DNA of 38,166 bases from Chitinophagaceae bacterium (GCA_009693615.1 SHWX01000004.1:1-38166); one strand, 5' to 3'. Numbered from the stretch's first letter, positions 8,367 to 17,975 are shown. Numbers and translations: made by a program. Notes: generated by a model from the sequence alone, not told the origin.

Positions 8367-8714
8367 TTAAGCGTGTAGTCTGTCTTTTTTAGCTAACAAT
8401 ACTTCTACTGTTTCTACATACATTTCATCAGGTATGCAACAATCCACTGGACAAACAGCAGCGCACTGAGGCTCTTCGTGGAAACCTTGACACTCTGTAC
8501 ATTTATTGGGTGTAATATAATAGGTATCTGCAGCTACTGGCGCAATTCTTTGTCCAGCATCTACTGAAGATCCGTCTAATAAAGTGAAAGCACCTTTAAC
8601 GGTTGTACCATCAGCGACAGCCCATTCTACACCACCTTCGTAGATAGCGTTATTTGGACATTCTGGTTCACAAGCACCGCAGTTAATACATTCATCCGTA
8701 ATTTTGATAGCCAT
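8367..8714 (-). CDS. 4Fe-4S dicluster ferredoxin
   Basis: Two clusters: [15 protein letters not shown] and [21 protein letters not shown]. Confidence 0.93.
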   Translation of the reverse strand: MAIKITDECINCGACEPECPNNAIYEGGVEWAVADGTTVKGAFTLLDGSSVDAGQRIAPVAADTYYITPNKCTECQGFHEEPQCAAVCPVDCCIPDEMYVETVEVLLAKKDRLHA

Positions 8715-8771
8715 AAAAAATTATTTAAAAATTAGTAACGTAATTTTGCCCTACAAATATATAGAACAAGC

Positions 8772-9767
8772 ATGAACTTACAAGCAAGAATGGAGCATTT
8801 TTTTACACTAGGCGAGACCTTTTTTGACCCCAAAAATGAGGCGCTTCAATTGGCTAAAGAAAGAGCCTTTCAACAAAATTCTTGGTTTTTACCGGTTTTC
8901 ATGCATCATGCCATCACCCAAATAAGAGATTCTTTTTTATCCTTAGATGCCCTAAAACACTGGGCGAATAGCTATCCTAGCCTTTCAGATGCCCCCACTG
9001 GCAAAAAGGTAGGTATAGTAATGGCGGGTAATATTCCTCTAGTGGGTTTTCATGATTTACTCAGCACTTTAATTGCAGGCCATACAGCCGTGGTGAAGCT
9101 TTCCTCAAAAGATACCATACTTATGAAGTATGTGATTGAATCGCTTATTGAAATTAACCCCGCATTTGAAAAACTAATTATACAACAAGAGCAGCTTAAA
9201 AACTGCGATGCCTATATAGCAACAGGTAGTAATAATTCAGGACGCTATTTTGAACAATACTTTGGTAAATACCCTCATATTATTAGAAAAAATAAAACCT
9301 CTATTGCCATTTTAAATGGAAAGGAGTCCAAGGCTGAACTTGATTTACTTGCCGACGATATGCTTCTGTATTTTGGTATGGGATGTAGAAATGTGACTCA
9401 AATTTGGGTACCCGAGGGCTATGATTTTATACCTCTACTTGAATCCATGAAAAAATATAACTATTTAGGGGACGAACATAAATACAAGCATAATTATGAC
9501 TATCAGTTAGCCCTGCTTATGATGAACCGACAATTTTACATGGATACTGGCGGTATATTATTAAGTGAGAACCCTTCTCCCTTTGCGGCTCTATCCCAAA
9601 TTCATTACCAGTTCTACACCCCTGGGAAATTACCCACTATTGACAGTACCGAAGTTCAATGTATTGTTGGCATAAACGGGATTGCTTTTGGAGGGCCTCA
9701 GAAACCAAGCCTTTCAGACTATGCCGACGGGGTGGATACCCTTGAATTTTTAAGTAAAATTCCATAA
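8772..9767 (+). CDS. Acyl-CoA reductase (LuxC-like family)
   Basis: VGIVMAGNIPLVGFHDLLSTLIAGHTAVVKLSSKD, GMGCRNVTQIWVPEGYDF, YANGVDTLEFL-like end. Confidence 0.85.
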   Translation: MNLQARMEHFFTLGETFFDPKNEALQLAKERAFQQNSWFLPVFMHHAITQIRDSFLSLDALKHWANSYPSLSDAPTGKKVGIVMAGNIPLVGFHDLLSTLIAGHTAVVKLSSKDTILMKYVIESLIEINPAFEKLIIQQEQLKNCDAYIATGSNNSGRYFEQYFGKYPHIIRKNKTSIAILNGKESKAELDLLADDMLLYFGMGCRNVTQIWVPEGYDFIPLLESMKKYNYLGDEHKYKHNYDYQLALLMMNRQFYMDTGGILLSENPSPFAALSQIHYQFYTPGKLPTIDSTEVQCIVGINGIAFGGPQKPSLSDYADGVDTLEFLSKIP

Positions 9768-9909
9768 AAACGAATATTTTCGTAAATATTTTGTTAAAGC
9801 TGCTTAAACGGTTTTGTGATAAAATTTCAGCTTCGTTAATTTGTAGCTGAATTGGTATCAAATTTGTAAAGTATATGTAGAACAAATTTTTTATTATAAA
9901 AATTAAAGC

Positions 9910-11433
9910 ATGAATATGAACTTAAAAAATGTAGCAGCCATTATTGGTATTAGTGCAATGACTACCGTGGCAAGTATGTGGGCCTATGGAAAAATTACCG
10001 AGAAAAATTCAAGTTTTGAAACAGATGGTAAACTGCCTGCCAATTATGCCAATTTTTTTAATGGGACTGCCCCAGCATCTACTGTGGACTTCACCCCTGC
10101 TGCCAATGCAGCCGCCCCTGCTGTGGTGCATATTAAAACAAAGACCAACGCCAAAAAAGTAGAGACCAATCAAAGAAGACAAAGAAACCCATTTGGTGAT
10201 TTGTTTGGCGATGAAGATATGTTCGGAGATTTTTTTGGTGGCCCAAGAATGCAACCAGAACAAAGAGCAAGTGGTAGTGGTGTATTAATTACAGCAGACG
10301 GATACATTGTAACGAATAACCACGTAGTCAACGGTGCAGATGAAATTAATGTAACGCTAACGAATAAGAAAACTTATAAAGCAAAAGTAATTGGAGTAGA
10401 TGCCAGCAGCGATATTGCGGTGATAAAAATTGAAGGAAGTGGATTGCCTTATTTAGTTTATGGCAATAGCGATGAAATTAAATTAGGACAGTGGGTACTT
10501 GCTATTGGTTATCCCTTAAACTTAGATGTAACTATTACCGCAGGTATTATTAGTGCTAAAAACCGCTCAATTGATATTAACTCAAGACAGAGTGATAAAC
10601 CAGTAGAATCGTTTTTGCAAACAGATGCTGCGGTGAACCAAGGCAATAGTGGTGGCGCCTTAGTAAATACCAGTGGTGAACTAGTTGGTATAAACTCTGC
10701 CATAGCCTCTCCTACTGGTTCTTATGCAGGTTATGCTTATGCTATTCCTGTAAATATGGTGAAAAAAGTAGTTACTGATATTGTAAAATACGGCACAGTG
10801 CAAAGAGCTTACTTAGGTATTAGTTATCCTAGGGATGGTTTGTCTGAAGAAGAATTGAAAAAAGTATTGGTAGAACTAAATACAAAATACAAAGAAGGAG
10901 AAGGTATTTTAATTACCGATGTATTAGACGGAGGTGCCGCTAAAGCTGCAGGTATTAAAAAAGGTGATGTACTTTTAAAAATTAATGGAGTAGCTGTGAA
11001 AACTTCTCCTGAATTACAAGAACAAGTTTCTAGATACAAGCCAGGAGATAAAATGAATTTAATAATAAAGCGTGAAGGCAAGGATATGACCATGGTTGTA
11101 ACCTTAAAAGCAAAATTAGGTACTACCGACTTAGTAAAAAGTTCTAAGGCCGCTGAAAAATTAGGTGGTAAATTAGAAACTATTGATAAAGCCACTGCTG
11201 AAAAGAACGATTTAGAAGGCGGTGTTTTAATTAAAGAATTAGGAACTGGTATTATTGGTAAAAGCAGAATTGAAAAAGGCTTTGTGATTACACATGTAAA
11301 CGAAGAACCTGTTAAAACAGTAGAAGAGTTTTATGAGGCTTTGAAAAAAGCTACATCAAGTAGTGTTAAAATTTCAGGAGTCTACCCTGGTTATTTTGGT
11401 AACTACGCCTTTATTTTAAACTTAAATGAATAA
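9910..11433 (+). CDS. Do-family periplasmic serine protease (HtrA/DegP-like) with PDZ domains
   Basis: ASGSGVLITADGYIVTNNHVV, SDIAVIKIE, QTDAAVNQGNSGGALVN catalytic motifs, and PDZ segments. Confidence 0.93.
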   Translation: MNMNLKNVAAIIGISAMTTVASMWAYGKITEKNSSFETDGKLPANYANFFNGTAPASTVDFTPAANAAAPAVVHIKTKTNAKKVETNQRRQRNPFGDLFGDEDMFGDFFGGPRMQPEQRASGSGVLITADGYIVTNNHVVNGADEINVTLTNKKTYKAKVIGVDASSDIAVIKIEGSGLPYLVYGNSDEIKLGQWVLAIGYPLNLDVTITAGIISAKNRSIDINSRQSDKPVESFLQTDAAVNQGNSGGALVNTSGELVGINSAIASPTGSYAGYAYAIPVNMVKKVVTDIVKYGTVQRAYLGISYPRDGLSEEELKKVLVELNTKYKEGEGILITDVLDGGAAKAAGIKKGDVLLKINGVAVKTSPELQEQVSRYKPGDKMNLIIKREGKDMTMVVTLKAKLGTTDLVKSSKAAEKLGGKLETIDKATAEKNDLEGGVLIKELGTGIIGKSRIEKGFVITHVNEEPVKTVEEFYEALKKATSSSVKISGVYPGYFGNYAFILNLNE

Positions 11434-11483
11434 GTAAATTATTTAATAAAAATGTTTTTGGTTGGGTTAGGTGGATGAAAGAA

Positions 11484-11516
11484 AAAGCCTCTCGATTTTC
11501 GGGGGGCTTTTAATTT
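11484..11516 (+). terminator. Intrinsic terminator between convergent htrA-like gene and mazG
   Basis: GCCTCTCGA-TTT-TCGGGGGGC pairs with G-U wobbles, followed by TTTTAATTTT. Confidence 0.7.
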
Positions 11517-12310
11517 TATTTCATCTTTTGCCAAATAGCTTCTTTTTCAGCAAGACTTAGGGAAGCCAAGTCTAAGCCATTGTCCTTGGCATAGGCCTCC
11601 ATGAGTTCAAAACGCTTTTTAAATTTCTTATTGGTTTTCTCAAGGGCAGTTTCTGGGTCAATTTTTAGAAAACGTGCATAGTTGATGAGGCTAAAAAATA
11701 CGTCTCCCAATTCATCTTCCATCTTCTCCATGTCGTTTTGGGCTATTTCATGCTGCAGTTCTCCTATCTCCTCATTCACTTTATCCCAAACCTGTTCCTT
11801 ATTCTCCCATTCAAAACCTACTTGTTTTACCTTTTCTTGAATTCTTAAAGCTTTTACCATAGAAGGTAAACTATTGGGCACTCCACTTAATATAGTTTTT
11901 TTACCATCCCCTTCTTTTAACTTAAGCTGCTCCCAATTTAATTTCACTTGCTCTTCCGTCTCAGCCTTTACATCACCATAAATATGCGGATGTCTATGAA
12001 TTAATTTTTTTGAAATACCTGCTATGACTTCTTCTAAAATGAATTCATTTTTTTCAGAAGCTATTTTGGTATAAAATAAAATATGTAATAATAAATCGCC
12101 TAACTCTTCTTTAATGCCTTGCCAATCCTCTTCAATAATAGCATCTACTAATTCATACAACTCTTCAATGGTATTACTTCTTAAACTATGTATAGTTTGC
12201 TTTTTATCCCAAGGGCATTCTGCTCTTAGTCGGTCCATAATGGCCACTAGTTCTAAAAAGTTTTTGGAAATATTTTCTTGAGACATAATTAAATTCTGTT
12301 TTTCAGTCAT
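11516..12310 (-). CDS. mazG: Nucleoside triphosphate pyrophosphohydrolase
   Basis: RLRAECPWDKKQTIHSLRSNTIEELYELVDAI, EELGDLLLHILFY, EDELGDVFFSLINYARFL. True start probably at MSQEN. Confidence 0.93.
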   Translation of the reverse strand: MTEKQNLIMSQENISKNFLELVAIMDRLRAECPWDKKQTIHSLRSNTIEELYELVDAIIEEDWQGIKEELGDLLLHILFYTKIASEKNEFILEEVIAGISKKLIHRHPHIYGDVKAETEEQVKLNWEQLKLKEGDGKKTILSGVPNSLPSMVKALRIQEKVKQVGFEWENKEQVWDKVNEEIGELQHEIAQNDMEKMEDELGDVFFSLINYARFLKIDPETALEKTNKKFKKRFELMEAYAKDNGLDLASLSLAEKEAIWQKMK

Positions 12311-12321
12311 CTAAAGTAAGC

Positions 12322-12353
12322 AAAAAAAATCCCTCTCGAAATAATCGAGAGGG
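12322..12353 (-). terminator. Intrinsic terminator of tRNA-Leu
   Basis: Perfect stem CCCTCTCGA-aataa-TCGAGAGGG (12331-12353) followed on the - strand by about 8 T. Confidence 0.85.
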
Positions 12354-12357
12354 ATTG

Positions 12358-12661
12358 TGCCTCAGGCGGGAATCGAACCCGCACGGGCGTTGCGGCCCAC
12401 AGGATTTTCTTACTACTATGGTTTTCACCACCCTACTCTGGTTTGTAGTCTGGACTATGCCTTCACCATATCTTTCGATTTAGGTGCTCCGTGTCTAGTC
12501 TCTACACGTTCCCTTTCGGGCTTCGCTCGGTATTCCCATCTTAAAGGGTTCGCCGAATTTACGGAGTTCTACATCTTCAATTTCTCGAAGTGCACTCAAA
12601 TTTTGTTCAACCAAAGAACAATGTCTAAGTCCTGCGTGTCTACCAGTTCCACCACCAAGGC
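12358..12661 (-). tRNA. tRNA-Leu(UAA) interrupted by an intron (5' exon 12627-12661, 3' exon 12358-12408)
   Basis: Joined exons give GCCTTGG...CAGGA-CTTAAAA-TCCTG...GGGTTCGATTCCCGCCTGAGGCA. Acceptor, anticodon and T stems pair, a long variable arm is present, and the anticodon is UAA. Confidence 0.93.
12409..12626 (-). ncRNA. Group I intron in the tRNA-Leu(UAA) anticodon loop, 218 nt, no ORF
   Basis: Insertion after U34. P1 exon ACUU pairs with GAGU (U.G at the splice site). P3 CUCCGU/ACGGAG, P4 UUCGG/CCGAG, P7 GACUA/UAGUC, P8 CACC/GGUG, P9 ACUAC/GUAGU with a GAAA loop. Terminal omega-G. Core GAGACUAGAC...AUAGUCC. Confidence 0.92.
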
Positions 12662-12676
12662 GTCTTCATCAGACTT

Positions 12677-12709
12677 AAAAAAAATCCCTGTCCGAAGAAC
12701 GGGATTTTT
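12677..12709 (-). terminator. Terminator-like hairpin between tRNA-Gly and tRNA-Leu
   Basis: - strand AAAAATCCC-gttcTTCGgaca-GGGATTTTTTTT. Confidence 0.65.
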
Positions 12710-12711
12710 GG

Positions 12712-12784
<73 letters not shown>

Positions 12785-12810
12785 TTGTATAAGAACTATT
12801 TTTAGGACTG

Positions 12811-12840
12811 CAAAAATAACGAAACAGCGCTCTTAAACAA
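12811..12840 (-). promoter_or_regulatory. Promoter of tRNA-Gly
   Basis: - strand TTG-N19-TATTTTTG. Confidence 0.7.
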
Positions 12841-12850
12841 ATTTTTTTTC

Positions 12851-13054
12851 TTACTTATACTCAGGCTTGTACTGTGAGCTAGGTTGCACTTCTGGATTGG
12901 GTTTAACGAAACGGCTGTTGTAAAGTTGACTACAATTACCTAAAACCAATGCTAGTATAGCAAAAATAGACACATAAAAAAAGAATCGAGACGAACTTAC
13001 CCAATTAGTGGCGATATCTTTTTCTGCTGTATTATCTTGTAAATCTTGTGACAT
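12851..13054 (-). CDS. Small single-TM hypothetical protein (67 aa)
   Basis: Plausible ORF with one TM segment (RFFFYVSIFAILALVLGNC). Confidence 0.6.
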   Translation of the reverse strand: MSQDLQDNTAEKDIATNWVSSSRFFFYVSIFAILALVLGNCSQLYNSRFVKPNPEVQPSSQYKPEYK

Positions 13055-13091
13055 ATTGTTTATTTACGGATGCAAAAATAGCAACAAGTTC

Positions 13092-14120
13092 TTAATAATG
13101 AACTAGTTTGGTCACTATTTTACTAAAATACTGCTTGTTTTTAATAAAGTATTGATAAACCACGGATCCAGCATAAACACCTTCTAGTTTTTCTAAGGCT
13201 TTAGGATTTGGACTTCTTTTCAGTTTACCAGACAATACATAACCTATATAGGCAAAATGCGCTTTGCCAATAGCAAAAAAGAAGCTCGTATCACCACTTA
13301 ATAAGCCCTTATAGGCTGAAATAGCATCTAAACTAAACCTAGCAGGTAATTTCCAAATAAGCGATGATAAAGGCAAATTCTTAGAAAGCATGATTAAGTT
13401 GTTTCTAAAATTTAAAAACACCTTACGACCCCCTCTTGGTAAGGTGCCTGCTCCTACATGATAAACTATGGCTTCAGGACAAGCATAAATTTTATAACCT
13501 GCTAATTGTAATCTCCAAGATAAATCTATTTCTTCTTGATGTGCAAAAAAGCTTGCATCAAAACCATTCATTGCATGAAATAATTCAGAACGAATCATCA
13601 TGCAAGCACCGGTTGCCCAAAATATAGGCGCTGCAGTATCATACTGCTTATTATCTTTTTCACATACATCAAAAACACGCCCTCTTGAAAATGGATAACC
13701 CAATGCATCTATCCAACCTCCTGCCGCCCCTGCATATTCAAATACTTCCTTATTATTATAAGATAATATTTTTGGCTGACAAGCCGCAATGGTTTTATCT
13801 AACTCCAATAAATTTACCATGGGCTGTATCCAATGAGGATCCACTGCCACATCTGAATTTAATAAAACATAATAATCGGCCTTTACTTTTTGCAAGGCCC
13901 AATTATAGCCGCCCGCAAAACCTTCGTTTGTATTATTCGTAATTATTTTAACTGCGGGGAATTTTTCTTTAACGAGAGTAATAGAATTATCGGAAGAACC
14001 ATTGTCGGCCACCACCAGTTCAAAATTTTCATATTGAGTGGCTAAAACGGATGGCAAGAATTTTGCTAAATAACCGGCCCCGTTATAATTTAATATGACT
14101 ATGGAGACTAGCGGTTTCAA
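13092..14120 (-). CDS. Glycosyltransferase family 2
   Basis: VSIVILNYNGAGYLAKFLPSVLAT, VADNGSSDNS, LNSDVAVDP, HQEEIDLSWRLQLAGYKI. Confidence 0.92.
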   Translation of the reverse strand: MKPLVSIVILNYNGAGYLAKFLPSVLATQYENFELVVADNGSSDNSITLVKEKFPAVKIITNNTNEGFAGGYNWALQKVKADYYVLLNSDVAVDPHWIQPMVNLLELDKTIAACQPKILSYNNKEVFEYAGAAGGWIDALGYPFSRGRVFDVCEKDNKQYDTAAPIFWATGACMMIRSELFHAMNGFDASFFAHQEEIDLSWRLQLAGYKIYACPEAIVYHVGAGTLPRGGRKVFLNFRNNLIMLSKNLPLSSLIWKLPARFSLDAISAYKGLLSGDTSFFFAIGKAHFAYIGYVLSGKLKRSPNPKALEKLEGVYAGSVVYQYFIKNKQYFSKIVTKLVHY

Positions 14121-14348
14121 TGTAATTGTTTTTGCGAATGTAAGCCCAAAATATGGGAAATTGAAGTAAAAAAACTAACTTTCACCTATGAATACGGGAA
14201 GTTTTTTACATAGAAACCTAGATTTACTCAATCATCCCTTGGGGTAGTTAAACTACCTCCTATTTTTTTGTATGCAAGCGAAATTTATTTTTCGCTTTTG
14301 TATCCAGTTTTCAGAACAATTTAATTTCCAATAATTCAATTTATAGAA

Positions 14349-15581
14349 ATGACTCAATCAACTATTAGTTCCTATGCTGCTAAATATTTAGCACTAGAGG
14401 AAAAATATGGCGCTCATAATTACCACCCACTTCCAGTAGTACTTGAAAGAGGGGAAGGTGTGTACTTATACGATGTAGATGGTAAAAAATACTTCGATTT
14501 TTTAAGTGGTTATTCTGCGGTGAACCAAGGCCATTGCCATCCAGCCATTATTGATGCTTTACAAAAACAAGCAAGCAAACTCACTTTAACTTCTCGTGCT
14601 TTTCATAATAATTTATTGGGCGAGTATGAAAAATACATCACCGAGTATTTTGGATACGATAAAGTACTTCCTATGAATACAGGTGTGGAAGGTGGAGAGA
14701 CCGCAATTAAATTAGCGCGTCGTTGGGGATATAATGTAAAAGGTATTGCTGAAAATAAAGCCAAAATAATTTTTCCTGAAGGTAATTTTTGGGGCCGCAC
14801 ATTAGCAGCTATTTCTTCATCTACCGATCCTAGTAGCTTTAAAGGTTTTGGCCCTTATATGCCGGGCTTTGGCTTAGTACCTTATAACGATTTAGTAGCT
14901 TTAGAAGAAGCTTTAAAAGATAAAGAAGTGGCATCCTTCATGGTAGAGCCCATTCAAGGCGAGGCCGGCGTAGTCATTCCCGATGATGGCTATTTAAAAG
15001 CAGTGCGTGATTTATGTGATAAGTACCATGTTTTATTTATTGCAGATGAAATTCAAACTGGTTTAGCAAGAACGGGAAAGATGCTAGCCTGCGATCATGA
15101 AAATGTTAAGCCCGATATTTTAATATTAGGAAAAGCATTAAGCGGTGGCACACTTCCTATTTCTGCAGTACTTGCTAGCAATGAAATTATGATGCAAATT
15201 TTACCAGGCGAACATGGTTCTACTTATGGAGGAAACCCATTGGCTTGTGCAGTGGCTATAAAATCTCTGGAAGTATTGAAGTCGGAGAAGATGGCGGAGA
15301 ATGCAGCAAAAATGGGCGAAAGATTAAGACAAGGTTTAGCCAATTTAAATTCTCCCTTTATTACCACCATTCGTGGTAAGGGTTTATTAAATGCTATTGT
15401 AATTAAACACGAGAACCCTGATGCGAGTTGGGATTTATGTTTACACTTAAAAGATTTAGGCCTTTTAGCAAAACCTACTCATGGAGATAAAATAAGATTT
15501 GCACCTCCTTTAATTATAACTGAAAAACAAATTGATGAAGCCGTTCAAATTATTGGCGCTGGTTTGAAACTTTTATCTTAG
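14349..15581 (+). CDS. rocD: Ornithine--oxo-acid transaminase
   Basis: Class III aminotransferase; [58 protein letters not shown]. Confidence 0.95.
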   Translation: MTQSTISSYAAKYLALEEKYGAHNYHPLPVVLERGEGVYLYDVDGKKYFDFLSGYSAVNQGHCHPAIIDALQKQASKLTLTSRAFHNNLLGEYEKYITEYFGYDKVLPMNTGVEGGETAIKLARRWGYNVKGIAENKAKIIFPEGNFWGRTLAAISSSTDPSSFKGFGPYMPGFGLVPYNDLVALEEALKDKEVASFMVEPIQGEAGVVIPDDGYLKAVRDLCDKYHVLFIADEIQTGLARTGKMLACDHENVKPDILILGKALSGGTLPISAVLASNEIMMQILPGEHGSTYGGNPLACAVAIKSLEVLKSEKMAENAAKMGERLRQGLANLNSPFITTIRGKGLLNAIVIKHENPDASWDLCLHLKDLGLLAKPTHGDKIRFAPPLIITEKQIDEAVQIIGAGLKLLS

Positions 15582-15945
15582 GTAAAAAAGTCATGACTAA
15601 TATGCCTGCAGAAATTAGTATGCAAGCATATAATGCCCACTTCTTCTGTGGACACTCTCCCATTAGACAGGTAGACATGATTAAAAAATTTCTATAGCTC
15701 CATGCCAATAGCATAGCAGCAAATACCATATTAAACCGCTTTGCCCATATAAAAGGTAAAGCGAAAAAAGCTGAAGATATTACCGCGAAAAAACTTAAGA
15801 ACTTGCCTGCCTGACCAAAACTACTTCCTGCAGGATCCCATCCTGTAATTGTCCAATTTCTACTTTCAATAACTACTAAAGGTTGTGTAGTACAATAAAT
15901 AAGTACTAAGCAAAGTATAATTCCAATAGGTTGAGAATATTTCAT
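15550..15945 (-). CDS. Hypothetical membrane protein, 131 aa
   Basis: ORF with four predicted TM segments; its 3' end overlaps rocD by 32 bp. Confidence 0.6.
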   Translation of the reverse strand: MKYSQPIGIILCLVLIYCTTQPLVVIESRNWTITGWDPAGSSFGQAGKFLSFFAVISSAFFALPFIWAKRFNMVFAAMLLAWSYRNFLIMSTCLMGECPQKKWALYACILISAGILVMTFLPKIKVSNQRQ

Positions 15946-15952
15946 AATGATT

Positions 15953-16003
15953 AATTATAGATTCGATTACAGATTCGATTACAGATTCGATTACAGATTC
16001 AAT
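15953..16003. repeat. 12-bp tandem repeat (GATTCGATTACA), about 4 units
   Basis: attataGATTCGATTACAGATTCGATTACAGATTCGATTACAGATTCaatc. Confidence 0.9.
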
Positions 16004-16013
16004 CATAAAAGGC

Positions 16014-16046
16014 AAAACCCATACAAATTGTAAGGGTTTTACTTTT
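16014..16046 (-). terminator. Hairpin terminator downstream of tRNA-Cys
   Basis: AAAACCC-atacaaattgtaa-GGGTTTT stem immediately 3' of tRNA-Cys. Confidence 0.5.
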
Positions 16047-16051
16047 TAGTG

Positions 16052-16122
16052 AGGTCGAGAGCGGATTCGAACCGCTGTGGGAGCTTTTGCAGAGCTCTGC
16101 CTAGCCACTCGGCCACCCGACC
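16052..16122 (-). tRNA. tRNA-Cys(GCA)
   Basis: - strand GGTCGGGTGGCCGAGTGGCTAGGCAGAGCTCTGCAAAAGCTCCCACAGCGGTTCGAATCCGCTCTCGACCT; anticodon GCA, U73. Confidence 0.95.
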
Positions 16123-16218
16123 TAATCTAGTATGCAAAAATAACGCAAAGAACTTAATTATAAAAGAATTTTACAGCTATTCCTATTTAAACGACATTTG
16201 TGTCATAAATGAAACAAT

Positions 16219-17094
16219 ATGCAGGCAATTGGCGCATCAGAACTCATCATTAACGACCGCGGAGCCATTTATCACTTAAATGTACGTCCAGAAGAGATTG
16301 CGGATACCATTATTACTGTGGGCGACCCTGAAAGAGTTGCATCAGTGAGTAAATACTTTGACCGCATTGAACATAAGCTAGCACATAGAGAATTTATTAC
16401 CCATACCGGTTATATTGGTCAAAAAAGAATTTCAGTGTTAAGCACTGGTATTGGCCCTGACAATATTGATATTGCCTTAAATGAAATAGATGCACTAGTG
16501 AATATTGATTTCACTACCAGAACTATTAATGATCAAAAAAAATCGGTCTCTATTATTCGCATGGGCACTTGCGGTTCTTTGCAAGGCGAAGTAGGCGTGA
16601 ATGAATTAGTAGCGGGCACACATGGCTTAGGCATTGACAATGTTTTACATTTTTATGCTCAAGAAAATAACGAAGAAGAAAAAGCCATCTTAGACGCTTT
16701 TGAAAAACATACCTCTATTCATGCACATAAAATTCAACCTTACATTGCTTCGGCAAGTGCAGGTTTATTAAAACATTTTACAGAAGGCTATAGTCATGGG
16801 ATAACAGTTACTTGTCCTGGTTTTTATGGCCCTCAGGGACGCATCTTAAGACTTCCTTTAAAAATGCCTAACCTAGTAGACCAAATGACCAGCTTCAGAT
16901 ACGGCCAACATAGAATCGCTAATTTTGAAATGGAAACCAGTGCTATTTATGGTTTATGTAATTTATTAGGGCATCAGTGCTTAAGTATTAATGTAATTAT
17001 TGCCAACAGAGTAAAGAAAGAATATAGCAAGGATATGGGCAAGGCCGTAGATCATATGATTCAAAAATCTTTAGGCATAATTGCAACAATTTAA
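16219..17094 (+). CDS. Nucleoside (uridine-type) phosphorylase
   Basis: VGDPERVASVSKYFD, VLSTGIGPDNIDIALNE, RMGTCGSLQGEVGVNE, FEMETSAIYGLCNLLGH. Confidence 0.9.
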   Translation: MQAIGASELIINDRGAIYHLNVRPEEIADTIITVGDPERVASVSKYFDRIEHKLAHREFITHTGYIGQKRISVLSTGIGPDNIDIALNEIDALVNIDFTTRTINDQKKSVSIIRMGTCGSLQGEVGVNELVAGTHGLGIDNVLHFYAQENNEEEKAILDAFEKHTSIHAHKIQPYIASASAGLLKHFTEGYSHGITVTCPGFYGPQGRILRLPLKMPNLVDQMTSFRYGQHRIANFEMETSAIYGLCNLLGHQCLSINVIIANRVKKEYSKDMGKAVDHMIQKSLGIIATI

Positions 17095-17103
17095 AATAGT
17101 AAA

Positions 17104-17892
17104 ATGAATATTCCGTTTTCAAAATACCAAGGCACGCAGAACGATTTTGTAATTATAGACAACCGCTCTGGCAATATACATTTAAGCGAAGCGCAAATTG
17201 AATTTATTTGCGATAGAAGAAAAGGTATTGGCGCCGATGGTTTAATGCTACTAGGCACTGCAGCAGGCTATGATTTTTCTATGACTTATTTTAATGCTAA
17301 TGGCAAGGAAGGTTCTATGTGTGGTAATGGTGGACGCTGTTTAACCCAGTATGCATTTGACCAAGGTATTAGAAAAGATACTTATTCATTCGTTGCTATT
17401 GATGGCCCTCATGAGTCGAAGTTAGATGCAGCCGGTTGGGTGCATCTAAAAATGACTGATGTAAAATCAGTAGAGAAAAATATTGAAGGCGATGTAACTT
17501 ATTATGTATTGAATACAGGCTCTCCTCATTATATTGAATTTGTTGATAATGTCAATAGTGTGGATATACTGGGACTAGGCCAAATGATTCGCTATAACGA
17601 AAGATTTAAAGCAGAAGGTATAAATGTAAATTTTATTCAACAAGACGAAGGACAGCTATTTGTTAGAACCTATGAACGCGGCGTGGAGAATGAAACTTTC
17701 AGTTGTGGCACCGGGGTAACCGCTGCTGCCTTAATTGCAGGTATAGAAAAATTAGGCGAGCAAAAAATAAATATTGAAACCCTGGGTGGAAAACTAGCAG
17801 TAAGTTTTAACAATAGAGGAGATAATATATTTGATAATATTTATTTAATGGGTCCTGGAACCTTTGTTTTTAGCGGTGCTTTAGATATTTAA
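17104..17892 (+). CDS. dapF: Diaminopimelate epimerase
   Basis: FSKYQGTQNDFVIIDNR, GADGLMLL, MCGNGGRCLTQYA, ENETFSCGTGVTAAALIA. Confidence 0.95.
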   Translation: MNIPFSKYQGTQNDFVIIDNRSGNIHLSEAQIEFICDRRKGIGADGLMLLGTAAGYDFSMTYFNANGKEGSMCGNGGRCLTQYAFDQGIRKDTYSFVAIDGPHESKLDAAGWVHLKMTDVKSVEKNIEGDVTYYVLNTGSPHYIEFVDNVNSVDILGLGQMIRYNERFKAEGINVNFIQQDEGQLFVRTYERGVENETFSCGTGVTAAALIAGIEKLGEQKINIETLGGKLAVSFNNRGDNIFDNIYLMGPGTFVFSGALDI

Positions 17893-17975
17893 AAAAAGTA
17901 ATTGAAAGATTTACTGAAAAATAATAATAGAAAATTTAAATACTGATAATTTAATTCAAACTCTAATAGTTTTTT

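Noticed and set aside
15953-16003. CRISPR array
   Set aside because: 12-bp perfect tandem units without spacers and no cas genes.
16049-16279. 76-aa + strand ORF
   Set aside because: It begins antisense to tRNA-Cys and runs out of frame into the phosphorylase gene.
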